A model generated the notes under the pieces. It made no database searches. It saw only the letters and a program-made list of their open reading frames with translations, and was not told where the DNA came from. DNA of 34,967 bases. It comes from CAYNRG01 sp964399545. Lineage in GTDB: Bacteria; Bacillota_I; Bacilli_A; Erysipelotrichales; Erysipelotrichaceae. Location of the stretch: NCBI GenBank assembly GCA_964399545.1, contig CAYNRG010000010.1:1-34967 (forward strand). Reading direction: 5' to 3'. The translations under genes were made by a program, and so were the position numbers. Shown here in pieces: positions 23,919-33,300 of this stretch. Numbering within the stretch: the stretch's first letter is position 1; each line of letters begins with the position of its first letter.

Positions 23919-24557
23919 ATGGATTATTCAGTGATTATTGTAGCTGCAGGGCAAGGAAGTAGGATGAACTTAGGATATAACAAAGTTTTTTATCAATTGG
24001 AAAATAAAAAAACAATTTTAGAGATGACGATAGATTGCTTCAAGAAGGATAGAAGATGTAGTCAAATCGTTGTAGTCACTGATCGTGAAGCTTATAGTAA
24101 GTATGTAGGTGAATACTTTGGTAAATTAGTTTTAGTTGCAGGAGGAGAAACAAGACAAGAAAGTGTTTATCGAGGACTCTTAGCGGTGACACAAAAAACA
24201 GTTTTGATTCATGATGGAGCACGACCGTATGTTTCAATGGAGAGTTTAGATCGCCTATGCCAATGTTTAGAAGGGAATGATGCAGCTCTTTTAGGTGTTT
24301 GGTGTAAAGACACAATCAAAGAAGTGGAAGGTGGTTGTGTCGAACAAACGCTAAATCGAGAGAAATTGATTCAGGCACAAACGCCACAAGGATTTAAAAC
24401 CGATTTATTGTGGGATTGTTACCAACAAGCCATGAAAAGTGAGACATTTTTAACGGATGATGCTGCAGTAGTAGAAAGATTTAGTTCTACTCCAATTCGC
24501 GTAGTGGATGGGGATTATCAAAATATTAAAATTACAACAGTAGAAGATTTAAAATAA
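23919..24557 (+). CDS. ispD: 2-C-methyl-D-erythritol 4-phosphate cytidylyltransferase IspD
   Basis: A 212-residue enzyme of the MEP isoprenoid pathway; it joins CTP and methylerythritol phosphate. The CTP-binding loop is AAGQGSRM near residues 8-15; HDGARP, AQTPQGF and TDDAAVVE are further IspD signatures. ATG 23919 has GGGGGA upstream and begins MDYSVIIVAAGQG as in the family; the 27 residues before it in the same frame are not IspD-like. No other MEP gene is in the window, so it stands alone. It is closely followed by comFA across a terminator-like hairpin. Confidence 0.93.
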   Translation: MDYSVIIVAAGQGSRMNLGYNKVFYQLENKKTILEMTIDCFKKDRRCSQIVVVTDREAYSKYVGEYFGKLVLVAGGETRQESVYRGLLAVTQKTVLIHDGARPYVSMESLDRLCQCLEGNDAALLGVWCKDTIKEVEGGCVEQTLNREKLIQAQTPQGFKTDLLWDCYQQAMKSETFLTDDAAVVERFSSTPIRVVDGDYQNIKITTVEDLK

Positions 24558-24572
24558 AAAATAGGAAAAGAG

Positions 24573-24608
24573 AAACTCGTTCATAATAATAAGGGAAGGA
24601 GTTTTTTT
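24573..24608 (+). terminator. Terminator-like hairpin that contains the comFA ribosome binding site
   Basis: AAACTCGTTC (24573-24582) pairs with GAAGGAGTTT (24595-24604) with one G-G mismatch, followed by a T-run to 24608, directly before the comFA ATG at 24609. The right arm holds the AAGGAG ribosome binding site of comFA. Confidence 0.7.
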
Positions 24609-25751
24609 ATGCGCTGTCCACGATGTCAAAATGAAAGTAAGCAGTATTTCTATAAAGGAAGTAAGGGGTGGATGTGTCGAAGATGTGTTCAGTTCAAAAG
24701 ACAGTTGATTCAAGAAGAAGATCAACTAAGAGAACAGAAAGAGCTTAGAGAAGATTGTGAAGAATATATGCTGAAATATCCGCTAACACCAGCCCAGACA
24801 GAAATATCGAGAAAGTGTGCTAAAGCAATCGAATGTCAAGATGTGTATGTGGAAGCTATCTGTGGGGCGGGGAAAACGGAAGTTGTTATTTTGAGTATTG
24901 CTCAAGCCCTTCAAAGGAGGCAAAGGGTTGGCTTTGCGATAGCTCGGAGGCAAGTTGTGCTAGAACTTAGAGATAGATTGAGTGTTATTTTTCATAAAGC
25001 AAAAGTGATTGCGGTTTGCCAGGGGCATACGGAAGAAGTTATGGGAGACTTGATTGTTTGTACAACACATCAACTGTATAGATACCCAAATTTCTTTGAT
25101 TTATTAATTTTGGATGAACCAGATGCTTTTCCTTATAAAGGAAATAAGGTGCTTCAGGGAATTGTAAAGTCAAGTTGTCGCGGGAACATGATTTACTTAA
25201 CGGCAACAGCTGATGAGGAGCTGAAGAAGAGGATTTCTGAGAAAACCATCTACCATCTACAGCTGTATCAACGCCCACATCAACATCCTTTAATAGTTCC
25301 TAAAAAAGTAGTGGGACCATGGATTATTTTATTGGCGGTGGGTCTTTTTTGGATCCAATCCCATAAAGAAAGGCAAATTCTCGTTTTTGTTCCTACTATT
25401 CGGATGACGGCGGTAATTAAAACAATGATAAAGCCCTGGATGAAGGTTACATCTTGTCATAGTAAGACAAAGAATAGGGATGAAATTATAGCGCAATTTA
25501 AGAGGAGGGAGTGGCAGTGTTTGGTGTCGACAACCATTTTAGAAAGAGGTGTAACTATTGAACGGATTCATGTTTGCGTTTTTTGGGCAAATCATTCTTT
25601 ATTTGATGAAGCTAGCTTAGTGCAGATGAGTGGACGAGTGGGAAGGAGTTTTCATCACCCAGAAGGAGAATGTTTATTTCTCTGCTCAAGTCAATCTGAA
25701 AGTGTCGATCAGTGTATTTTTCATTGTGAGAGTGCCAATGAAAAAAGATAG
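24609..25751 (+). CDS. comFA: Competence helicase-like ATPase ComFA
   Basis: A 380-residue DEAD-type ATPase thought to help pull single-stranded DNA into the cell during transformation. An N-terminal zinc finger (CPRCQNE...CRRC, about residues 3-32) is typical of ComFA. The Walker A motif is ICGAGKTE (about 93-100), the Walker B LILDEPDA, motif III LTATADE, and the second RecA domain ends with the Arg-finger region MSGRVGRS. The 3' end overlaps comFC by 14 nt. Other competence genes are not in the window, so natural transformation is possible but not shown. Confidence 0.92.
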   Translation: MRCPRCQNESKQYFYKGSKGWMCRRCVQFKRQLIQEEDQLREQKELREDCEEYMLKYPLTPAQTEISRKCAKAIECQDVYVEAICGAGKTEVVILSIAQALQRRQRVGFAIARRQVVLELRDRLSVIFHKAKVIAVCQGHTEEVMGDLIVCTTHQLYRYPNFFDLLILDEPDAFPYKGNKVLQGIVKSSCRGNMIYLTATADEELKKRISEKTIYHLQLYQRPHQHPLIVPKKVVGPWIILLAVGLFWIQSHKERQILVFVPTIRMTAVIKTMIKPWMKVTSCHSKTKNRDEIIAQFKRREWQCLVSTTILERGVTIERIHVCVFWANHSLFDEASLVQMSGRVGRSFHHPEGECLFLCSSQSESVDQCIFHCESANEKR

Positions 25752-26355
25752 CTGTTTATTGTGTTTTAAATCCATGATGAATCAAGCGAATTTCATGGAT
25801 CTTTTAGGTAGAAGAGATCTTCTTTGTCCGTGCTGTAGAAGAAAGATGATTGTAAGGTTTAAGATATTTAAGAGAGAAACAGTTAAGGGGATGTTTTTAT
25901 ATGAATATAATGATTTTTTTAGCGATTTGCTAGTCCAATATAAGGAAGGGATGGATGAAGCGTTATCTCCGGTCTTTTTATTTAAATATCGCTACTATTT
26001 ACGGTTTATTTATAGAGGGTATACGATAGTTCCTATGCCAAGTAGCCGAAAAAAAGCGGAGGAGAGAGGGTTTTCGCATGTTGCTAGAATGTTTGAACTA
26101 ATTGGTCTTCCGATTTTAGAGTGCTTAGAGAAAAGTACGGACCAAAAACAAGTTTGGTTATCTAAAGGGGAACGGAAGAAGATGAGAGATCAAATTCGCT
26201 GTAAAGAAGGCGTGTCTATTCCAACAAAAATTGTACTCGTAGATGATGTCTGTACAACAGGTAGTACCTTGCAGGGGGCGTTAGAAATTTTAAAGAATAG
26301 AAATGTTAAAATCAAAATTTTTGTAGTTTCTTTAGCAGAAGAAAGTTTGCGATAA
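25738..26355 (+). CDS. comFC: ComFC-like phosphoribosyltransferase-fold protein
   Basis: A 205-residue protein of the ComF/GntX family, needed for DNA uptake in competent bacteria and encoded next to comFA. Two Cys pairs near the N-terminus (CLLC and CPCC, about residues 6-36) form a zinc finger. The PRPP-binding motif VLVDDVCTTGSTL lies near residues 164-176. VPMPSSRKKAEERGFSH is another family signature. ATG 25738 lies within the comFA 3' end; the longer frame from 25630 overlaps comFA further and lacks the family start. Confidence 0.9.
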   Translation: MKKDSCLLCFKSMMNQANFMDLLGRRDLLCPCCRRKMIVRFKIFKRETVKGMFLYEYNDFFSDLLVQYKEGMDEALSPVFLFKYRYYLRFIYRGYTIVPMPSSRKKAEERGFSHVARMFELIGLPILECLEKSTDQKQVWLSKGERKKMRDQIRCKEGVSIPTKIVLVDDVCTTGSTLQGALEILKNRNVKIKIFVVSLAEESLR

Positions 26356-26375
26356 TGAGTAAAATAAGGTATAAT
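26347..26375 (+). promoter_or_regulatory. Promoter of secA-prfB
   Basis: TTGCGA (26347-26352), a 17-bp spacer and a perfect TATAAT (26370-26375). The -35 box overlaps the end of comFC. Confidence 0.7.
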
Positions 26376-26409
26376 AACAACGATTTGCAAAGCAATCCAT
26401 GGAGGGTTT

Positions 26410-28761
26410 ATGGCTAATATTATTGATAAATTATTTAATTTGGACAAAAAGCATCAAAAAACAATAGAAAAGAAAGTTCGTCCAGTAGAAGCGCTTGCGG
26501 GAAAATATGCAGCAATGAGTGACGAAGAATTAAAAGAGCAAACAACTCTTTTGAAAAATAGACTAGCAGAAAACGAGACTTTAGATGATATTATGGTTGA
26601 AGCTTTTGCTACCGTAAGAGAGGCGGCAAAGAGAGTTATTGGGGAGTATCCATACTTTGTTCAGCTAATGGGAGCTGCTGTGATGCAAGGTGGAGACATT
26701 GCAGAAATGAAAACAGGGGAAGGAAAAACACTAACCTCCGTTTTAGCTGTATATTTAAATGCACTTGAAGGAAAAGGTGTCCACGTTGTTACGGTAAATG
26801 AGTATTTAGCAACTCGTGATGCGGAGTGGATGGGACAAATTCATAGGTTTTTAGGGTTGACAGTGGGGTTAAACTTGAGACAGTTGACACCGGCACAAAA
26901 GCGCGCAGCTTATGCATGTGATATTACTTATACTACCAATTCTGAAATAGGGTTTGACTATCTTCGTGATAACATGGTTACACGAAAAGAAGATCGAGTT
27001 TTACGTCCGTTGAATTTTGCGATTGTAGATGAAGTGGATTCAATTTTGGTTGATGAATCAAGAACTCCTTTGATTATTTCAGGAGGACAAAAGCAAACAG
27101 CAAACCTTTATTTACAAGCGGACCGCTTTGCGAAAGGCATTGATGAGTCTGATTATGAGATTGATATCAAAGGGCGTACAATTCAGCTGACAGATACAGG
27201 AGTTCAAAAAGCGGAAAAATCTTTCAAAGTTAAGAATTTATATGAGATAGAACATACATCATTGGTTCATCATATTTCTCAAGCGTTACGTGCAAATTAT
27301 ATTATGCACCGCGATGTAGAATATGTAGTTCAAGATGACGAGATTGTGATTGTTGATCAGAATACAGGGCGTTTAATGAAGGGAAGAGCTTATTCAGACG
27401 GATTGCATCAAGCGATTGAAGCTAAAGAAAAGGTAAGTATTAAACAAGAAACTACAACCTTAGCGACGATTACTTACCAAAATTTCTTCCGCTTGTATAA
27501 TAAATTAGCTGGGATGACTGGAACGGCGAAAACAGAAGAAGAAGAATTCTTGAGTATTTACAACATGCGTGTTGTTGAAATTCCAACTAACCGTCCAATT
27601 CAAAGAGTGGATTATCCAGATGCGATTTATGGAACGCCAAAGGTAAAGTTTGAAGCACTGGTAGAAGAAGTTCGTCTATGCAATGAGCGAGGACAACCAG
27701 TTTTGGTAGGAACTATCGCGGTAGAAACATCAGAGCATATTTCGAAAATGTTAAAATCAAGAAAAATCCGACATGAAATTTTGAATGCGAAAAATCATGA
27801 GCGTGAAGCGGAAATTATTCAACGTGCTGGACAAAAAGGAGCGGTAACGATTGCTACTAATATGGCAGGGCGTGGTACAGACATTAAGTTGGGCGAAGGT
27901 GTACGAGAAATTGGTGGACTAGCAGTATTAGGATCAGAAAGACATGAATCACGCCGCATTGACAATCAGTTGCGTGGGCGTTCGGGGCGTCAAGGAGATC
28001 CAGGATATTCTCGTTTCTATGTTTCAGTTAAAGATGATTTAATGCAACGTTTTGGTAGCGAAAAACTTATGAGTGGATCTTTTGAAAAAATGGGAGATGA
28101 AGCGATTGAGTCTAAGTTAGTCAGTAAGTTTATTGGTGGAGCACAACGTCGAGTAGAAGGACATAATTTTGATGCTCGAAAGAATTTGCTTCAATATGAT
28201 GATGTTTTACGCCAACAGCGTGAAATTATGTATGAACAAAGAAACTTTATTTTAGATCATGATGATGTTCATGGACTGGTTAAAGAAATGTTTCAACGCG
28301 TGATTGAAAATGTTGTCGATGCTCATACAAATTTTTCGAATAAAGAAGCAGAAATCCATGTCCTAGGCGTCTTAGAAAATTTGGAAAAGATGGGATTTAA
28401 GGAAACATTGACTGAAGAAGATTTAAAAGGAAAATCACTAGAAGAAGTGAAAACTAGATGTACAGAAAGTGCTTGGGAAAGTTATGAGGAGAAAATTTCA
28501 AAAATTTTAGAAAAAATTCTTCCGTTGGAAAAAACAATGGTTCTTCGGGTAATTGACAGAGCGTGGGTTAATCATATCGATGTTATGAGTAAGTTAAGGG
28601 ATGGTATTGGTTTGCGTTCCTATGCACAAGCGAACCCGCTACAAGCGTATGTGCAAGAGGGGTTTGATATGTTTGAGGATATGATGGTGAGAATTGCTCA
28701 GGAAATTGTAACTTTCTGCTTAAATGTGAAAGTAGTAGTAGAGGAGAAGAAAAGAAAATAA
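26410..28761 (+). CDS. secA: Preprotein translocase ATPase SecA (short form)
   Basis: A 783-residue motor that pushes preproteins through SecYEG. Walker A MKTGEGKT is at residues 100-107, Walker B lies in VDEVDSILVDE, and NMAGRGTDIKLG plus the QLRGRSGRQGDPG motif VI are visible. The common VDEA(R)TPLIISG reads VDESRTPLIISG. The protein ends in VVVEEKKRK soon after the helical scaffold. It lacks the C-terminal linker with the zinc-binding Cys motif and is about 60 residues shorter than B. subtilis SecA. GGAGGG precedes the ATG. The secA-prfB order is usual in Bacillota; the stop overlaps the prfB start by one base (TAATG). Confidence 0.95.
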   Translation: MANIIDKLFNLDKKHQKTIEKKVRPVEALAGKYAAMSDEELKEQTTLLKNRLAENETLDDIMVEAFATVREAAKRVIGEYPYFVQLMGAAVMQGGDIAEMKTGEGKTLTSVLAVYLNALEGKGVHVVTVNEYLATRDAEWMGQIHRFLGLTVGLNLRQLTPAQKRAAYACDITYTTNSEIGFDYLRDNMVTRKEDRVLRPLNFAIVDEVDSILVDESRTPLIISGGQKQTANLYLQADRFAKGIDESDYEIDIKGRTIQLTDTGVQKAEKSFKVKNLYEIEHTSLVHHISQALRANYIMHRDVEYVVQDDEIVIVDQNTGRLMKGRAYSDGLHQAIEAKEKVSIKQETTTLATITYQNFFRLYNKLAGMTGTAKTEEEEFLSIYNMRVVEIPTNRPIQRVDYPDAIYGTPKVKFEALVEEVRLCNERGQPVLVGTIAVETSEHISKMLKSRKIRHEILNAKNHEREAEIIQRAGQKGAVTIATNMAGRGTDIKLGEGVREIGGLAVLGSERHESRRIDNQLRGRSGRQGDPGYSRFYVSVKDDLMQRFGSEKLMSGSFEKMGDEAIESKLVSKFIGGAQRRVEGHNFDARKNLLQYDDVLRQQREIMYEQRNFILDHDDVHGLVKEMFQRVIENVVDAHTNFSNKEAEIHVLGVLENLEKMGFKETLTEEDLKGKSLEEVKTRCTESAWESYEEKISKILEKILPLEKTMVLRVIDRAWVNHIDVMSKLRDGIGLRSYAQANPLQAYVQEGFDMFEDMMVRIAQEIVTFCLNVKVVVEEKKRK

Positions 28762-29862
28762 TGGAACTATATGAGATGAAACAAAGCCTAGAAGAAGCGA
28801 AAGCTAAATTAATCCAACTAGGCGATTCTCTTTGACTTAGATCAAAAGAAAAAGCAAGTTCAAGAAAATGAAGAGAAGATGGGGGATGAATCTTTTTGGG
28901 CAAATCCGCAAAAAGCGCAAACTCTAATCCAAGAAACTAATGCATTAAGGCAAATTTTAACTCAACATCAATCGTTGAGTACAAAATTTGTCTCTTTGTC
29001 TGAGTCTTTAGAAGAGATGAAAAAAGCGTTTGATGAAGAACTAATGGAGTTGGTTGAGGAAGAGTTTAAGGAAACCTTGAAAGAGTTTGAGGATTTTGAA
29101 ATTGTGGTGTTACTTAGTCATCCGTATGATAAAAATAATGTTATTTTAGAATTGCATCCCGGAGCTGGTGGAACGGAGTCGCAAGATTGGGCACAAATGC
29201 TCTATCGGATGTATTTGCGCTGGTCTGAAAGTAAAGGCTATAAAACTACGTTGCTGGATTATCAAGAGGGAGATGAAGCGGGATTAAAATCTTGTACTTT
29301 GTTGATTGAGGGATATATGGTGTATGGATATTTGAAGGCTGAAAAAGGAGTTCATCGATTGGTTCGTATTTCTCCTTTTGATTCCTCAGGAAGGAGGCAT
29401 ACTTCGTTTGCCTCTGTGGATATTATGCCTCAATTTAATGATGATATAGAAATTACGATTGAGGAAAAAGATTTAGAGATTACGACAATGCGTGCTAGTG
29501 GTGCAGGTGGGCAGCACGTTAACACAACAGATAGTGCGGTGAGGATGGTTTATAAGCCTACAGGGTTGATGGCGACATGCCAAACGGAGAGAAGTCAGAT
29601 TAAAAATCGTGAACGTTGTTTGAATATGTTAAAGTCGAAATTGTATCAGCTAATGATCGAAGAACAAATTGAAAAGGTTAATGAAATTAAAGGAGAGCAA
29701 AAGTCCATCGAGTGGGGCTCTCAGATTCGTTCTTATGTGTTCTGCCCATACACAATGGTGAAAGATCATCGGACTCAGGTTGAGGTAGGGAATGTTCAAA
29801 AAGTAATGGATGGAGAATTAGATGAATTTATTTTTGGATATTTAAAGAAGCAAATTGCGTAG
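28761..29862 (+). CDS. prfB: Peptide chain release factor 2 (programmed +1 frameshift)
   Basis: RF2 recognises UAA and UGA stops. Translation from ATG 28761 meets UGA at 28833-28835 after 24 codons. A +1 shift on CUU continues as GAC (28834) and gives a 366-residue protein. The anticodon-like tripeptide SPF (204-206) and the catalytic GGQ (249-251) sit one residue before the E. coli RF2 positions. The shift is the known autoregulation: when RF2 is scarce, the UGA is read slowly and ribosomes shift frame. The start is coupled to secA (TAATG) and no separate ribosome binding site is obvious. A terminator follows at 29984. Confidence 0.96.
28820..28836 (+). promoter_or_regulatory. prfB programmed frameshift site
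   Basis: The slippery core CTT-TGA-C (28830-28836) is canonical. The upstream anti-Shine-Dalgarno-pairing element, usually AGGGGG three bases before CTT, is here AGGCGA followed by TTCT, so the stimulator is weaker than the usual form. Confidence 0.9.
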
Positions 29863-29983
29863 ATTTTGAAAAATATCTTCTGTGTCACCTAGATAATCGG
29901 GGGATTGATGCGGATACCTAGGGTATTATACAAGTCTTAGTTGAAATAGAGGTAAGTTGCTATGATATTTACCAATAGAAGTG

Positions 29984-30005
29984 AAGCCACAGAAAGTGGC
30001 TTTTT
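29984..30005 (+). terminator. Terminator of secA-prfB
   Basis: AAGCCAC (29984-29990) pairs perfectly with GTGGCTT (29996-30002) around AGAAA, with T residues to 30005. The 121 bases between the prfB stop and this stem hold no gene, only small possible hairpins. Confidence 0.88.
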
Positions 30006-30077
30006 CATATTTGGAAAAGGCAGAATTCGAGCATTCTTATAAAGAAATGTAGCTTTTTTATAGGAGATAAGAGAAAA

Positions 30078-30147
30078 TTAGACTAGCATATTTATTTGTA
30101 TTTTTGATAGGGATTAGCTCGATACAAAGAAGTAAAGTTTAGTCTAA
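30078..30147. repeat. Nested inverted repeats in the gap before the surface protein
   Basis: TTAGACTA (30078-30085) pairs with TAGTCTAA (30140-30147), and inside it TTTGTAT (30095-30101) pairs with ATACAAA (30122-30128). Both arms are perfect and nest with similar side lengths (9 and 11 bases). No T-run follows. The surrounding 30006-30209 has no ORF of note; it could encode a small structured RNA or be a protein-binding site. Confidence 0.5.
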
Positions 30148-30209
30148 CGGTGAGTGCAATTTGTTCAATTTAGATGAAGAGTATCTTGGTAGAATAAAAT
30201 GAAAGCGTA

Positions 30210-30260
30210 TGCTATATTAAGATTGTTTCATATATGAAAAAAAAGTAGATATACTATAAT
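30210..30260 (+). promoter_or_regulatory. Candidate promoters of the surface protein gene
   Basis: An extended -10 (TGC before TATATT, 30213-30218) and a perfect TATAAT (30255-30260) are seen; neither has a clear -35 box at normal spacing. Either would give a leader of more than 100 bases containing the hairpin at 30313. Confidence 0.4.
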
Positions 30261-30312
30261 AAAAGTGATATGATTAAGATGTATATATAACTGAGTAGAG
30301 TGGTCTTATTAC

Positions 30313-30331
30313 AACCTTTTTCGGAAGGGTT
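30313..30331 (+). other. Hairpin in the leader of the surface protein gene
   Basis: AACCTTT (30313-30319) can pair with GAAGGGTT, ending at 30331, around a TTCG-type loop. It lies about 50 bases before the ATG and is not followed by a T-run. Confidence 0.4.
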
Positions 30332-30384
30332 CTATGATTGATAAATTTAAGGTTATAAAAGAATGAATCTAGGGGAGGAAAAAG

Positions 30385-33300
30385 ATGAAAAAAATGTTAA
30401 AAAAAATTATGATGATATTGGTTACAGTTGCGGTTGTGACAACAAATACACCTGTGACAAGTATTAGTGCTGCGCAGAGGGTGCGTGAGTATGAAAGGGT
30501 TCAGAAAAACATCGATGGTGAATTACCTCTTCCTACGCCAGAAGTAAGTGTAGAAGCAACACCAGAGGTGACTGTTGTGCCAGACAGTAGTGTGACACCA
30601 GAGTCCACTGAAATCCCAGAAAATACAGAAATTGTTGAATCTAACCCAATCGAGGTTCTTGAACCAGAAATATTAAATGACGGGGCAGATTTTATATCTT
30701 TTTCTACAAATAAACCAATTGCTCCAGCAGAGTGGATTTACTATGAGGATACACGAGTAATTACGTACTCTATTAGTATTCAACGTAATGACTCTTTAGA
30801 GCCAAATACTCTTAGAACAATTAAAATGGATATCAATCCATTTCTAAATAAAGGGACTTATTTTTATATTGAAGATTATCCAAGAGACTTAGGATACCAA
30901 ATAAAAGCCGTTCGCCTATCTTCGGATAAACAAAGTGTGGAATATGATATTGCGAATGATGCTTTGCCCGATTCTGGGATAGCGCTTTCGATTGCGTTGG
31001 CTCATTATGAGTCTAAGTCAATATACTATCAGTCAGAAGGAACTGCTGCAAAAGCAATAGGGAGAATGTTGCTGGCAGAACCCAATGCAAGGTTAGGTGC
31101 AAGGTTGACGGACAGCTCATCGGAGGCAGCTACGAAAGAGATAGAGATTAAAATTGATAGAAGCGGACAAGATGAATCTTCTCCTCTTATGAAGAATATA
31201 GGAATTACTACAGATCGCGGAATGGAACTAGGAAAGACTATCGAAAATGATTTATGGCTAGGTAGTGATGGATATGTGTATTTAGGACCTCCAAGTGGAA
31301 AGTCAGAGAGGTACGCCTTTAGGCTGAATTTCAGTGAACTAAAGCATACTCCAATAGGAGAAATTTATGTGAAGTTTCCTATTCCTAAGGGGCTGGTGAT
31401 TAGTAGATATAGCTATGATTGGGACAATGAATATTATTATGGGTATTTTTCTGTCGATGAATCAGGAAAGATGACAGGGACGCAGATGTCAACGGGTAAT
31501 AGTTATTTTCCTTTTAATTACCAGATTGCGACAAGTTTAAATAGTTCTAGTGTAGATATGTTTTCGGGGAGTGTATTTCTACCTGGTCAATGGGTAGGGA
31601 TGCTGGTGACAGGAAAAACAAGCTATGCTCCTAATGGTAAGATTCCACTCTATGATTTTCCTAGTGGAGGAAAAATAATGGGAGATGATATTACCGCTAC
31701 TTATAAACAGGTTGTATCAAATGAAGATGGAAGCTATCGTGTCGAAGAGAAATCTATTCATTTAGGAAATATCAATGTTAATGTTCCGGAATTTACTTAT
31801 GAAGATCGATTTTCCGCTTTTGTATTGTCTCCATCAAAAGTAAATGAAGATGATGATAGTGAAACAGACTATACTTTTAGAATGCTCAATACGGTAAGTG
31901 AAGAAGATATTCAAAATAATATTGCTCATAAATTTTATCGTAATGAAAAGATAACTTTTGAAATTCCAGAAGATTTTGAACCAACATCGCTAAATATAGA
32001 ACGAACCATATTAAGTAAATATCAGTTTATTTATCAGGATGGAACTAAAAGTGATGAAATGGAACTCTCAAGTTCTGATGAGATCATTTCCGTTAATCGA
32101 AATAAAAATGATAGCAAAGTCAAAATGATAATTTTAACAATATCTGATCGGGGATTAGTGGCTAGATATGGAGCAGCAAACTATATTGGGTCATGGTCTT
32201 TTAATGGGAAATTTAGTGAACCGAAAGTAGGTAATGAAATTTCAATGCCTGTTACAATTGGAGATACAGATCCCGTTACAAAAACTCTGACATGGATTTA
32301 TGAAAGTGGTGTAGATAATTTAAAAATGTATACGAATCTAATCAACTCATCGTTGACCTCAAGTAGACCCTATTTTTTAAATAATTCAGACACAGTGGCT
32401 ACTGCTGGTTTTAATGTTGGTTTTCAGAGTTCAGGGTCTACAGCATCGTCGATAAAGTATGAGAATTTTGAAATTGATATTGACATGGATGAGCCTGCGA
32501 TAGAACTATTAAGTGGTTATGTTTATGTCAATGGAGCAAGTAGTTATTATAAAATCTATGGTGAAGCATGGCTAGAGTATACTACTAATTTAGATACAAG
32601 TGTTCGCCGAATGAATGTGCAAGCGGATAAAAATTTGGCATACCAAATACCTCTGGCGATGGGAGAGTATATAACAAGTATCAAGTTTAAGGCAGATGGA
32701 TTTAGGTTGTACGCCTTTGATAAACCAACCTATTCTCGAATCTTAATGGAATTGAGGGTTAGAAATGATAGAAATAATCCGGGTGGACAATTAACTGAAG
32801 GGAAAGGATATAATGTAGTTGCCAAGGTGAGTGCCTTAGGGAATGAGAGTGGTAAAGGCGTTTTTGAAGATGCGAATGCATCAAAGCAGATATCCAATGC
32901 AACACCACTTTACTTTGCATACGCTACAGATGTATCCATCTATGCTAATCAAGGAAGCACCATTTTGGCTCCAGATACAGCCACAAGAAATATGATTATT
33001 TCATCAAAGACAGAATTTTTCTTACCTATTTATAGGGCGAGTTTGGCTAATGTAGATAGAAGCAATGGGGTTTACCCACAAGGGAGTAAGGTGTATTTAA
33101 AACTTAATGAGCCTTATTTTAGATATGTAGGGGATGATGAGAAGATTGAAACAACTTCAATCAATGGAGAAACATGGCTCATTTATGACATTTCGGGAAC
33201 GTTTCTTACTACTTCATCAACGGTAACTTTATCCGATAAGAAGATAACGATTGAAGGTTCATCCATTATGGCGACTTCTTTATGTGAAGATATGAAATAT

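Noticed and set aside
28833..28835. In-frame TGA making prfB look like a pseudogene
   Set aside because: CTT-TGA-C after 24 codons is the known programmed +1 frameshift site of RF2; the downstream frame is complete, with SPF and GGQ at the expected positions.
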